The notes: generated from the sequence alone by a model not told the origin. DNA of 64,000 nucleotides from Fulvivirga sediminis (GCF_016757215.1 NZ_JAESIY010000011.1:124001-188000), one strand, 5' to 3'. Positions 38,165 through 47,309 are shown, counted from the first letter of the stretch. Numbers and translations: made by a program.

Positions 38165-39289
38165 TTAGTAAAACATATAAGGATTGGTAAATGCTGTTTT
38201 GGTTGCTGATAGCTCTCGCATCACATCATTAGAAATGTGAGAAGATTGCACTACGGACATACACTTTTTATTGCTTAAGGAGGTGCCTTCGTATAAATGT
38301 ATGTCACCGGAAAGCTCATGGTTTTCTGGGTTTATACTGAATGTTTCCTTTGCGAGCTTCAAAGAAAAATCACCCCAAGTATCCAATATCATTTGGTAAT
38401 CGTGCTTATCATCTGTGAGCGATTGAGCACATGCGTAAAGTAATGCTCCACATCGATAACCTAGAATGAGAAAAAGGTCAGGGTTAGTTTCTAAATATTC
38501 ATAGGCTCCCTGAGTCAGGTTTTCATCGGTGGAGCTCAGGCTTTCTGCCTGCATGGCCCAATATTTCGGCTGATTATTGTTGTTTGTGTAAAATGGGGTC
38601 ACTACTAAATGTTGGTTTTCCCATTGGGTGTTATCAATGAAATGGTTGAGTAAACGAGGAGGGAAGAATAGTGCAGGAATACTATCTTTGGATATAATTG
38701 GGAAATTTTCTAACTCAGAAATAAGTCCAGATCCTTCAGAGGCATTTAAAAATATTTCATTTACTATTTTTCCATTATCTGCGCCTTTCCTGAAGCCCCT
38801 AAGAGGATCATAGCCAGAATCATATAAGGAAGATATAATAGCGAATTTATAGTTATAGTTTTCAGACAAGTACTGACCTAATAGGAAGTATGATTGCCAA
38901 AATTGAAAGGTATTTAAAAATAGATTTTCCGGTATTATGGACGATCCAATAATAGCCTCGCCGAGATTGGATACAAGAAGTGGTATCTTATAAGAATGGA
39001 GAAGTTGTGCTAACTCCACTGCTACGATACTATTAATATGAGCAGCAATGGCCACCACTTGATGTTCTAATATAAGCTTTTGTGTTTTTTCACTTACACT
39101 GGAGAAGGAGCCTACACCAATATCTTCGAATACAAGCTCCACCTTGCCACGTTCAAAGTGGTTTTTGAATATGGTGAAATAGAGCTTAATCCCATCGACT
39201 ACGCTAGTTCCCGCTTTTGGGTATTCTTTTGATCTAGGTACTAGTACCCCGATCTTGATGGTACCCTTACTTCCTCTTTTCTCCAACAT
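38165..39289 (-). CDS. Periplasmic-binding-fold (LivK-like) protein without signal peptide
   Basis: 374 residues resembling the type I periplasmic binding protein family: KIGVLVPRSKEYPKAGTSVVDGIKLYF, EKTQKLILEHQVVAIAAHINSIVAVELAQLLHSYKIPLLVSNLG, and FWQSYFLLGQYLSENYNYKFAIISSLYDSGYDPLRGF (the second lobe). The N-terminus MLEKRGSKGTIKIGV has no signal peptide or lipobox, so it is predicted to be cytosolic. No ABC permease or ATPase lies nearby. Spacing of 15 bases to the genes on both sides indicates one operon with the formyltransferase and tail-collar gene. A ligand-sensing or enzyme-partner role is possible, but I infer nothing firmly. Confidence 0.7.
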   Translation of the reverse strand: MLEKRGSKGTIKIGVLVPRSKEYPKAGTSVVDGIKLYFTIFKNHFERGKVELVFEDIGVGSFSSVSEKTQKLILEHQVVAIAAHINSIVAVELAQLLHSYKIPLLVSNLGEAIIGSSIIPENLFLNTFQFWQSYFLLGQYLSENYNYKFAIISSLYDSGYDPLRGFRKGADNGKIVNEIFLNASEGSGLISELENFPIISKDSIPALFFPPRLLNHFIDNTQWENQHLVVTPFYTNNNNQPKYWAMQAESLSSTDENLTQGAYEYLETNPDLFLILGYRCGALLYACAQSLTDDKHDYQMILDTWGDFSLKLAKETFSINPENHELSGDIHLYEGTSLSNKKCMSVVQSSHISNDVMRELSATKTAFTNPYMFY

Positions 39290-39304
39290 ATATTTTAATA
39301 TCTA

Positions 39305-39901
39305 TTAGTTTCTAGAAGGATATTCACCCTGATAGCAGATGATAGGTAGAACACACGTCCAAGGTTGCATATTCTCATGCGATGAATTTCCTCCAGTTAA
39401 CCCTATTGTAGTTTGAATAGGATTAAAACTGATGTTGGATATAACTACTGCGTCATTGGCCATAGTAGCATTAGAAGACGTTTCATAAATAGGGGCTGCC
39501 TGAGATAAACCTGGATAGTTTCCTTCGGGAGTAATAGTGTTCGATGCGCTATTATTTACCTTAACGGTGGCAGTTGCACCATTAGCGATTGGATTACTTG
39601 TGGTGGCACTATGTGAGTGAGATGGAATTTCAGTAATATTTAGAGTTACGGACTGGATACCTCCCCTTTGACCATTTGATCTGGGTGTAAGACCTGGACC
39701 TCCTCCGGAGCCTACAGGTACTCTTCCTCTGAGATCTGGTAATGCGAATGTTGTTCGCCCATCTCCACCGTAGAGGGTGCCTATGAGGGAATAAAAGGCA
39801 GTAAACTGAGATATGGCAAGTAGGCGCCCGTCACAAGGGAACCAATTTCGAGGGGCCCAGTTAGGACCGAAGTAGCGAATTTCTGAAATGAATCCATCCA
39901 T
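39305..39901 (-). CDS. Phage-tail-collar domain protein (MdpB-like)
   Basis: 198 residues. The N-terminus EIRYFGPNWAPRNWFPCDGRLLAISQFTAFYSLIGTLYGGDGRTTFALPDLRGRVPVG is the tail-collar fold signature; a C-terminal segment ends SHENMQPWTCVLPIICYQG, as in microcystin-dependent protein B and similar cellular proteins. No signal peptide. There are no other phage genes in the window, so this is a host copy of the fold rather than a prophage. First gene of the minus-strand operon that ends with the giant adhesin and PorP-OmpA genes. Function unknown. Confidence 0.85.
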   Translation of the reverse strand: MDGFISEIRYFGPNWAPRNWFPCDGRLLAISQFTAFYSLIGTLYGGDGRTTFALPDLRGRVPVGSGGGPGLTPRSNGQRGGIQSVTLNITEIPSHSHSATTSNPIANGATATVKVNNSASNTITPEGNYPGLSQAAPIYETSSNATMANDAVVISNISFNPIQTTIGLTGGNSSHENMQPWTCVLPIICYQGEYPSRN

Positions 39902-39983
39902 AAGTTTTAATATTTATAATATATTATTAATTTAATTAAATAATGAAATAAATAATAGTTGATGTATTATAAATGTATTAATA

Positions 39984-40274
39984 ATGTATTTAGGAAATGA
40001 TTACTATCAGGCGGTGAAGCAAGTTATACTTCATGATCTAGAGAAATGGGCGCCTAATAAACCACTTCTGGAGGGTATTTGCGAAATCTGGTCTGGATAT
40101 CCTTTGGTTTATGATCGATCTCTCATGAGTATCAAAGGTAGTAAACCGCTTTATGAAGTCTGGAAGCAAAAGTATTTTTTAGATGCTTTCGTCTATGCGC
40201 ATATTTACCGCCATGGTATTGGAGGGTATGTAATTGCTCAATCTTATCTGGGATTTAAAGAGTTTCCTGTATGA
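39984..40274 (+). CDS. Unknown 96-residue protein divergent from the tail-collar gene
   Basis: No family recognised. Aromatic-rich and probably soluble, with segments YYQAVKQVILHDLEKWAPNKPLLEGICEIW, KPLYEVWKQKYFLDAFVYAHIY and GIGGYVIAQSYLGFKEF. It is read divergently from the tail-collar gene across 82 bases of very AT-rich DNA, which suggests a shared control region. No ribosome-binding site is obvious. It could be a small regulator of the adjacent operon, but that is only positional inference. Confidence 0.55.
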   Translation: MYLGNDYYQAVKQVILHDLEKWAPNKPLLEGICEIWSGYPLVYDRSLMSIKGSKPLYEVWKQKYFLDAFVYAHIYRHGIGGYVIAQSYLGFKEFPV

Positions 40275-40852
40275 CATGAGGTAAACAATTCTTTTCAAAG
40301 AGCCTAGGTAAATATCATAATTCTGCAAGAGAATTATATATGTTTCATCTAAAATAAATATAACAAAAAAATCATATTAATACATTAATATAATGTAATT
40401 GTTTAGTGACATGAAACGCAAAAGGTTAAAAATTATATTAAAAATATTATATATAAATAAGTGATGTTTAGTGTAAGAATGTTCACTCAAAACGAAGTGT
40501 TTAATACTTTTAAATAGGTGGCTGAAAAACGACAATTCTCAGTCTGACAGCATCTAGTATAATGAGATTACTAGGCGAAGATGCTGTACGCCAGGCAGGT
40601 CATGATCATGTCAGAGATTTAAGTTTAGGTATAAAAGGTATATATTGGGCTGTGTTTATAGAACCTTCCACTTCAGTAGAAGACATGGGAGTAGATGTAT
40701 CATAAAATACAAAAAAGCAAAATCTAATGAGTGGTTAAGTATGCACCTGTTACCCTATTTTCCTGATAAAAATCAGTAATAGGTTTGATGTATGCCTTCA
40801 CTCCATTTCTCTTTATTCATCACCTTTGAGTATCCTTAAAAGATAGAAAGTG
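40275..40852. other. Long intergenic region with a weak small ORF
   Basis: About 580 AT-rich bases. The only protein-like stretch is 40562-40705 (47 codons, starting MRLLGEDAVRQAGHDHV and ending VEDMGVDVS), with no ribosome-binding site and no recognised family. It may be a gene remnant. Nothing else is visible. Confidence 0.5.
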
Positions 40853-41716
40853 ATGAAACGTATACTTGTACCTGTCGATTTTTCAGAGCAGGCTAAATTT
40901 GCTTTAAATTTTGCCTCTGAGCTAAATGATATCCATAAAGATGTTAAGGTAACTGTATTACATGCAGTAGAACACCCATTGGAAAGCTATCTTGACCCTA
41001 CAGGGCTGGCCGTAGGTATGGGAGCTGATGCTGAACTTATGCAGGTGATGAAGGAAAATGCTACTAAAGCCATGAAAACTTTCATTGAAGAAACATTGAA
41101 TGAAGCACAAGCGCAGCAAGTGAACTTCAAAATAGTAATGGGTACAGCCTATGAATGTATACAAGAGGAGCTAGAGGAGGAAGACTATTATATGGTAATC
41201 ATGGGCACTAAAGGAGCTAGTGGTATTAAGGAGATGTTTGTGGGGTCAAATGCTGAAAAGGTCGTGAGATTGGCAAACTGTCCGGTAATTACACTTACCA
41301 GGCAAGTGTGCCTAAAGACTATTAAAAATATAGTTTTTGCTACGGCTACCTTGGCTGATATCTCTAAAGAATTATTGGCTGAGATAAAGCAACTTCAGGA
41401 ACTGTTTGATGCCAGAATACAGCTGGTAAGAATCAATACCCCTAACAATTTTGAACGAGATTCTGTGGTGAAACAAGCACTACAGCAAATAGCAGATAGG
41501 TATAGGCTAACTAATTATACCTTAAATATTTATAATGATCAATATGAAGAGCAGGGCATTATTGCTTTTGCTGAGGAAATTGGTGCAGATATGATTGCTA
41601 TTGGTACCCATGGCAGGCAAGGTTTGGCGCATTTGCTATATGGCAGCCTGGCAGAAGATATCGTTAATCATGCATCTTATCCTATTTGGACTTATCACAT
41701 ATCAGAAACAGTATGA
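40853..41716 (+). CDS. Universal stress protein, tandem UspA domains
   Basis: 287 residues, two UspA domains. The first starts MKRILVPVDFSEQAKFALNFASEL and carries MGTKGASGIKEMFVGSNAEKV, the nucleotide-binding G-x2-G-x9-G(S/T) loop. The second ends IGTHGRQGLAHLLYGSLAEDIV, the same loop. The stop overlaps the start of the copper ATPase gene (ATGA), so the two are translationally coupled, linking it to the low-oxygen gene group that follows. ATG 40853 is preferred over the GTG just before it. Confidence 0.92.
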   Translation: MKRILVPVDFSEQAKFALNFASELNDIHKDVKVTVLHAVEHPLESYLDPTGLAVGMGADAELMQVMKENATKAMKTFIEETLNEAQAQQVNFKIVMGTAYECIQEELEEEDYYMVIMGTKGASGIKEMFVGSNAEKVVRLANCPVITLTRQVCLKTIKNIVFATATLADISKELLAEIKQLQELFDARIQLVRINTPNNFERDSVVKQALQQIADRYRLTNYTLNIYNDQYEEQGIIAFAEEIGADMIAIGTHGRQGLAHLLYGSLAEDIVNHASYPIWTYHISETV

Positions 41717-44082
41717 TTCAGGTGGAGGAGAAGGTATTATGTCATCATTGTGGAGAAGAGTGCCGAGATGAACATATATATTATGATAATAGAGATTTTT
41801 GCTGTGTAGGATGTAAATCTATCTACGAGCTTTTTCAGGAAGATGATCTTAAAGAGCTTTATCAAAGCAGGAATAAATCTAACCCTCATTTAAGAGGTAA
41901 ATATGATTTTTTAAGAAATGATGAAATCAAGGAGCAACTCCTTAATTTTCAGTCGGCTGATCATAGTATAATTCATTTAGATTTGCCAGATATACATTGC
42001 AGCTCATGCGTATATGTATTAGAAAACTTGAATGAATTTCATGATGGTATTATTCAGACTAAGGTCAATTTTATGAAGAGAGCGGCCGAGGTTCACTTTG
42101 ATCCGCGCTACATTTCTTTGGAAGAATTGGCTATTTTGCTATCATCCATTGGCTATCCGCCCCAATTTAATGCTGCAGATGGCCTTAAAAAAGGTAAGAG
42201 TAAGAGGAATAGAATATCGTTGAAAATAGGGGTAGCAGCATTTTGCTTTGGCAATATAATGCTGTTGAGTTTTCCTGAGTACCTGGGCATAAAAGACCAG
42301 ATGTCTCATGATTTTGATCGCTTTTTTAGTTATCTGAATTTATTTTTGGTAATTCCAGCCTTTTTCTTTTCAGGTAAAGAGTATTTTATTTCCGCCTATA
42401 AGGGCTTAAAAAGAAGTTTTGTAAATATTGATGTGCCTATAGCGCTCGGTATGGCCATTCTTTTTTTGAGAAGCGCTTATGAAATCATTTCTGCTACCGG
42501 AGCGGGGTATATGGATTCTTTGGCAGGGCTTATTTTCTTTTTGCTAATAGGTAAGTGGTTTCAAAACAAGACTTATGAAAACCTCTCTTTTGATCGTGAT
42601 TATAAGAGCTATTTTCCTTTGGCAGTGCTTAAGCGAGATGGAGACCAAGAAGTGCCAGTGCCTATACAGCAGGTGAAGGAAGGGGACGAAATCATCATCA
42701 GAAATCAGGAGATAATACCTGCTGATGCTGTGCTATTGAGCGATAGTGCTAATATAGATTACAGCTTTGTTACTGGAGAGCAGCGCGCCGTGAAAATGAA
42801 TAAGGGTGATCATATCTATGCTGGAGGTAGGCAAGTAGGCGAACGTATATACTTGAAAGTAACAAAGGAAACGTCTCAGAGCTATCTTACTAGTTTATGG
42901 AATAGCGATACTTTTTTACAGAAAAAAGATTCCGTATCTATGATTGACCGGATAAGTAAATATTTCACAATAGCTATTTTTTCTATTGCTATAGTGGCTT
43001 CTGTGTGTTGGTATTTTATAGATCCGAGTCAGATATGGCTGGTGTCTACCTCTGTTTTAATAGTGGCTTGCCCATGTGCGTTGGCGCTATCGGCACCTTT
43101 TACTCATGGTAATACCATGCGAATTTTAGGTAGAAATAGGTTTTATCTGAAAAGTGCTGAAGTGGCAGAAAAATTAACGAATGTCAATACCATAGTCTTT
43201 GATAAAACAGGTACTATAACTACTGCCGGTGATCATAGAGTGACGTATTCTGGGACAGCTATGAAGTCTTTGGAAAAAAGCATTTTGAAAGGAATGACGG
43301 CTAACTCTACTCACCCGTTAAGTAAAAGAATTTATGATTCACTGGAAGGCGTAGAGCTACTTCGTGTTGATGATTTTAAAGAAGTAGTAGGTAAGGGGAT
43401 CAGTGCTGTTTTTGGTAAGAAGGTATACAAGCTGGGATCTTCATCATGGACTATGCATAATAACAAAGTGAGAGAAGGGAGTGTGTTTTTCTCTGAAAAT
43501 GATCAGCTAATAGGCTCATTTCAAGTTACTAATTACTACAGACCTGGTCTTACTAAAATGGTAGGGGACTTGTCTCTTTTAAAATATGACCTTGAGTTGC
43601 TTTCAGGAGATAATCATCAGGAAGAAAAGGTGTTAAAAAACATATTACCGCAGCTTCGATCTATGCTTTTTAAACAGAAGCCTGAGGATAAGCTCAATTA
43701 TGTGAAATCATTACAACAGCAGCGCCATAGAGTACTCATGCTGGGAGATGGACTGAATGACGCAGGAGCGTTAAGTCAAAGTGATGTAGGTATAGCTGTG
43801 GCAGAAGACGTGTCGGCTTTTTCTCCTGCCTGCGATGCGATTATTGAAGGGGCTTCTGTAACTAAACTGAGTGAGTTTTTACAATACGTCACAGAAGCTA
43901 AAAAGATAGTAATTGCTAGTTTTATAATATCTTTTCTTTATAATGTAGTGGGCTTATCTTTTGCAGTATCGGGCTGGCTTACTCCGGTGTTTGCCGCCGT
44001 ATTAATGCCTTTAAGTAGTATCACTGTAGTGGCCTTTACAACCATAGCCGGTAATTTGCTGGCCAGAAAATTAAAACTATAG
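41713..44082 (+). CDS. Heavy-metal P-type ATPase of the CcoI/FixI type
   Basis: 789 residues. Likely a slow copper exporter that supplies copper for cbb3-type cytochrome oxidase assembly. N-terminal Cys-rich part (CHHCGEEC, CCVGC), then a heavy-metal-binding domain with the HCSSC pair near residue 95, membrane helices, A-domain TGEQRAVK, intramembrane CPCALALSAPF, phosphorylation DKTGTIT, and hinge GDGLND. The Cys-rich start plus a CcoS gene directly after (one base apart) are diagnostic of CcoI/FixI. Start ATG 41713 overlaps the stress-protein stop. Confidence 0.93.
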   Translation: MIQVEEKVLCHHCGEECRDEHIYYDNRDFCCVGCKSIYELFQEDDLKELYQSRNKSNPHLRGKYDFLRNDEIKEQLLNFQSADHSIIHLDLPDIHCSSCVYVLENLNEFHDGIIQTKVNFMKRAAEVHFDPRYISLEELAILLSSIGYPPQFNAADGLKKGKSKRNRISLKIGVAAFCFGNIMLLSFPEYLGIKDQMSHDFDRFFSYLNLFLVIPAFFFSGKEYFISAYKGLKRSFVNIDVPIALGMAILFLRSAYEIISATGAGYMDSLAGLIFFLLIGKWFQNKTYENLSFDRDYKSYFPLAVLKRDGDQEVPVPIQQVKEGDEIIIRNQEIIPADAVLLSDSANIDYSFVTGEQRAVKMNKGDHIYAGGRQVGERIYLKVTKETSQSYLTSLWNSDTFLQKKDSVSMIDRISKYFTIAIFSIAIVASVCWYFIDPSQIWLVSTSVLIVACPCALALSAPFTHGNTMRILGRNRFYLKSAEVAEKLTNVNTIVFDKTGTITTAGDHRVTYSGTAMKSLEKSILKGMTANSTHPLSKRIYDSLEGVELLRVDDFKEVVGKGISAVFGKKVYKLGSSSWTMHNNKVREGSVFFSENDQLIGSFQVTNYYRPGLTKMVGDLSLLKYDLELLSGDNHQEEKVLKNILPQLRSMLFKQKPEDKLNYVKSLQQQRHRVLMLGDGLNDAGALSQSDVGIAVAEDVSAFSPACDAIIEGASVTKLSEFLQYVTEAKKIVIASFIISFLYNVVGLSFAVSGWLTPVFAAVLMPLSSITVVAFTTIAGNLLARKLKL

Positions 44083-44083
44083 T

Positions 44084-44272
44084 ATGTCTGTAATTTTTGT
44101 ATTGATATTAGTAAGTATGGTGGTAGCAGGCGGTTTTCTATCATTGTTTATCTGGGCCGTAAAAAGTGGCCAGTTTGATGATACCATGACGCCATCTATG
44201 CGAGTGCTCTTTGATGATAAAAAGAAAAAGAAAATGAAGCAGCAGGCTAATTTGGAGGAAAATCCTTCATAG
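44084..44272 (+). CDS. ccoS: cbb3-type cytochrome oxidase assembly protein CcoS
   Basis: 62 residues with an N-terminal membrane helix (VIFVLILVSMVVAGGFLSLFIWA) and the family signature KSGQFDDTMTPSMRVLFDDKKKK. It begins one base after the ATPase stop. CcoS is needed for cofactor insertion into cbb3 oxidase in proteobacteria. Its 3' end overlaps the convergent DUF4136 gene by 26 bases. Confidence 0.93.
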   Translation: MSVIFVLILVSMVVAGGFLSLFIWAVKSGQFDDTMTPSMRVLFDDKKKKKMKQQANLEENPS

Positions 44273-44762
44273 CCTTTTTAATCACTTTTCTCATTTCTTT
44301 CTTGGTAATATCTTCTCTTAAAGAGATTACTTGTTTGCTGGTAGATTGCCATACAATTTGTTCGGAAGCTCTTTCAGTAATATCAATGACCAGAGAGCCT
44401 CTTAAAAAGTGGTAGTAATCTTCTTTTTTATACGGATCGAGATATTGAAGGTCTTCTTCCTGCACCCAGCCCGTTTTGGTAGAATCAGGGGCAAGTATAA
44501 TGTGAAAGTCCAGAAGTAAATCAGAGGTATCGTCTATCTTAATAAAGCCCTTTTCTTGCATTTGGTACGCAATTTCATTAGCCACCATATTCATGTGGGC
44601 AGAATCAACAAGGCCCCTTGGCCCTTCATAAGACGGTTGGCAACCATTGAGCCAGCACCATGATCGGTCATTTTTAAAATTGTGCTTGCTATTATAAGAA
44701 GTTTCCACCTTAAGAGAAGCACAGGCGCTAAGCAATACCAGAAATATCCACCACGCTTTCAT
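44247..44762 (-). CDS. DUF4136-type lipoprotein
   Basis: 171 residues with a lipoprotein signal (MKAWWIFLVLLSAC, Cys14). The mature part has the DUF4136 pattern: ANEIAYQMQEKGFIKIDDTSDLLLDFHIIL, then FLRGSLVIDITERASEQIVWQSTSKQVI and a C-terminal ...KKAMKDFPP. These are probably outer-membrane or periplasmic lipoproteins of unknown role, common in Bacteroidota. The gene is convergent with ccoS and overlaps it slightly. Confidence 0.8.
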   Translation of the reverse strand: MKAWWIFLVLLSACASLKVETSYNSKHNFKNDRSWCWLNGCQPSYEGPRGLVDSAHMNMVANEIAYQMQEKGFIKIDDTSDLLLDFHIILAPDSTKTGWVQEEDLQYLDPYKKEDYYHFLRGSLVIDITERASEQIVWQSTSKQVISLREDITKKEMRKVIKKAMKDFPPN

Positions 44763-44939
44763 AGAGTGAGAGAGTTGATTTTGAGGTAAATATAATGAAA
44801 ATGTAGGGATTATGATATTTGTCAGTTTTTTACGTGAGTGGGGTCATTCCGCTGGCCAGCAAAAAAGGCAACATTTGTAACCTATAACATAGTCATCAGG
44901 CTATTTTGTGGAAAAGGCAATCAAAAAACATCACAACAA

Positions 44940-46304
44940 ATGAAAATTCCGGAAACGCTAATATCAAAATACAATGTTCCTGTACCAAGGTACACTAGCT
45001 ATCCTACCGTGCCTTTTTGGGAGGAGAAGCATGTAGATAGAACCCAGTGGCTGAAGAATGTAAAGAAAACGTTTAATGCCTCTAACGATGAAAATGGTAT
45101 CAGTCTGTATATCCATTTGCCATATTGTGAGAGCCTATGCACATATTGTGCTTGTAATACACGTATTTCAAAAAACCATAAGGTTGAGGATAGTTATATA
45201 GATGCTGTTTTGGCCGAGTGGAAAATATATTGCCATACTTTTGGTAAAACACCAGTAATCAGAGAAATCCATTTGGGAGGAGGTACACCTACCTTTTTCA
45301 CTCCAGAAAATTTACAAAGGCTGATAAGAGGTATTTTGTCTGACTCAAAACTCCACCAAGATTATGCTTTTTCATTTGAAGGTCACCCTAATAACACCAC
45401 TTATGATCATTTAAAGGCACTCTACGAAGTGGGCTTTAGAAGAGTAAGCTACGGAGTACAGGACATGGGTTTAAAGGTGCAAAAAGCTATAAACCGTGTT
45501 CAACCGTATGAAAATGTGAAAAGGGCCACGGAAGATGCCCGTGAAATAGGGTATACCTCTGTTAATTTTGACTTGATATATGGTTTGCCATTTCAGACCG
45601 AAGCAGGTGTGTTAGACACCATGGCCAAAACACTAGAATTGAAGCCTGAGCGTATTGCTTTTTATAGTTATGCTCATGTGCCCTGGAAAAGACCAGGACA
45701 AAGAGCTTATACAGAAGCTGATTTGCCGGATAGTGCTGAGAAGAGGAAATTATATGAATCAGGGAAAGCACTATTGTTAGCAAATGGCTATTATGATATA
45801 GGTATGGACCATTTTTCACTGCCTGGAGATGACCTGTATAAGGCTTATCAATTAAAAACATTACACAGAAATTTCATGGGCTATACAGCTAATCATACAG
45901 ATCTTTTGGTAGGGTTAGGAGCCAGTGCCATTGGAGATGCCAGCACGGCGTATGCTCAAAACGTAAAAACTGTGGAAGAATATAAAGAGATAGTGGCTCA
46001 AGGTGAGCTACCATTAGAAAAAGGACATTTCCTCACAGAAGAAGATATACTAATTAAAGAGTTTATTCTCAATATTGCCTGTAAAGGTGAGCTATTCTGG
46101 GGGTATAATCCTGATATTTTAGATTTCAATGCATTATTTCAGTTAAACTCAATGGCTAAAGAGGGCTTAATAAAGCTTTACGATAATGGCATGAGACTGA
46201 CCGATCTTGGTATGGCCTTTTTAAGGAATATATGCGCTGTATTTGATAAGAAACTTCAGGGTAAAAAAGAGAACAATATGCCTCTATTTAGTAAGGCTAT
46301 TTAG
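44940..46304 (+). CDS. hemN: Oxygen-independent coproporphyrinogen III oxidase (HemN-type radical SAM)
   Basis: 454 residues. Anaerobic heme synthesis step: decarboxylates coproporphyrinogen III to protoporphyrinogen IX using S-adenosylmethionine. Radical-SAM cluster Cys63-x3-Cys67-x2-Cys70 in YCESLCTYCACNTRI, GGGTPTFF, SYGVQDMG and NFDLIYGLPFQT, with HemN-type C-terminal domain. ATG 44940 gives the family start (MKIPETLISKYNVPVPRYTSYP); the frame is open 34 codons upstream. Neighbours (USP, CcoI, CcoS) point to low-oxygen metabolism, but no classical FNR box is evident just upstream. Confidence 0.95.
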   Translation: MKIPETLISKYNVPVPRYTSYPTVPFWEEKHVDRTQWLKNVKKTFNASNDENGISLYIHLPYCESLCTYCACNTRISKNHKVEDSYIDAVLAEWKIYCHTFGKTPVIREIHLGGGTPTFFTPENLQRLIRGILSDSKLHQDYAFSFEGHPNNTTYDHLKALYEVGFRRVSYGVQDMGLKVQKAINRVQPYENVKRATEDAREIGYTSVNFDLIYGLPFQTEAGVLDTMAKTLELKPERIAFYSYAHVPWKRPGQRAYTEADLPDSAEKRKLYESGKALLLANGYYDIGMDHFSLPGDDLYKAYQLKTLHRNFMGYTANHTDLLVGLGASAIGDASTAYAQNVKTVEEYKEIVAQGELPLEKGHFLTEEDILIKEFILNIACKGELFWGYNPDILDFNALFQLNSMAKEGLIKLYDNGMRLTDLGMAFLRNICAVFDKKLQGKKENNMPLFSKAI

Positions 46305-46637
46305 GGGGAGTTGTTTCATTACTTTTCTATTAAAAGGTCGCTTTTAGCGACCTTTTTTTATGCTTAGCATTATGCCTGTTAAAGAAAGAATTACTTTAAT
46401 ACTTTCTGTTTCAGTTATTTTGGTTAATATTCACCAGGCTTTTTGGGCTTGCTGTCAATGATTTAGTATGAAAATACTTAAGTTTATTTAGCGTTTTCTA
46501 TAAGCATAATCACTAAAAGACAAGATCAGCCCTTGATTCGAGAGAGGTTAACTAAGAATTATCATAACATAATTATTGAGCCTGAAAACGTAAAAAGAAT
46601 AGGCAGCTAAAATTCATGCAAAACAAACTACATTAAA
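46305..46637. other. Intergenic, no gene seen
   Basis: Begins with the hemN terminator (46332-46360); the remaining 270 AT-rich bases show no plausible gene or conserved RNA. Confidence 0.6.
46332..46360 (+). terminator. Intrinsic terminator after hemN
   Basis: Arms aaaaggtcgct / agcgacctttt with a tttt loop, followed by a T run. Confidence 0.85.
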
Positions 46638-47213
46638 ATGGGAGGGATGCTACACCCAAAGGCACAAGGAAGGTTAAATGGACGGATTGCAGGACTGGAT
46701 AATTCCAACGACGGTACAATCTCTGATGTTTTAAGCAAAGAGAAAAGGGAAGTATCTGAATATAATTTGCGTAGCGGATACTTAACTGGGTTTGAGGAAG
46801 GATATGAAAGCGGACAGAAATTAAGGACAGCACTGCAAGAGGATGTTATTAGTAAATTGCCATTTCAGGAGAAGGTAAAGTGTCTTTCATTTTTATTGAA
46901 GCAGCAAGAAAGATGCAGAGCAGATTATACTCAATCATTTATGGCTAATATTATACATTGGGAAGAAGCCAATATGCCAGTTAGTCTCAAGTCTGAAATT
47001 GAACATTTGCTCAGAGAAGATAAAATTCAAAGGTCGGTAGATAAATTGTTCCAATACTTTAAAGACCACTACCAGTTAAAAGCATTCATGGAGTTTCATA
47101 AGCTTTATGATCAGCTCAAAAAGTTGAGGACAGACAAAAAGAACAATAAAAATCAGTCTATTGCTGGAGCATTGCAGGGCTTGAAAAATGAAATTCTGCG
47201 TTGGGTGGAGTAG
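46638..47213 (+). CDS. Unknown soluble protein, mostly helical
   Basis: 191 residues, no family recognised. Charged, strongly helical, Lys/Glu-rich; contains YLTGFEEGYESGQKLRTAL and KLPFQEKVKCLSFLLKQQERC. No signal or membrane segment. Start ATG 46638 (MGGMLHPKAQ) has no strong ribosome site. It stands between hemN and an SMR transporter with no obvious operon partner. Confidence 0.6.
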   Translation: MGGMLHPKAQGRLNGRIAGLDNSNDGTISDVLSKEKREVSEYNLRSGYLTGFEEGYESGQKLRTALQEDVISKLPFQEKVKCLSFLLKQQERCRADYTQSFMANIIHWEEANMPVSLKSEIEHLLREDKIQRSVDKLFQYFKDHYQLKAFMEFHKLYDQLKKLRTDKKNNKNQSIAGALQGLKNEILRWVE

Positions 47214-47309
47214 AGAGTATAGTTTGATATTTGTATTTCTTGTCTGATTTCACTTTATCTTAAATAATTCTTCCAGTCCTTTTGAGATCTTTGTTAAAAA
47301 TAGAGAGAG

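Noticed and set aside
37199-39901. Prophage based on the tail-collar protein
   Set aside because: No capsid, portal, terminase, lysis or integrase gene is linked to it; the neighbours are cellular enzymes.
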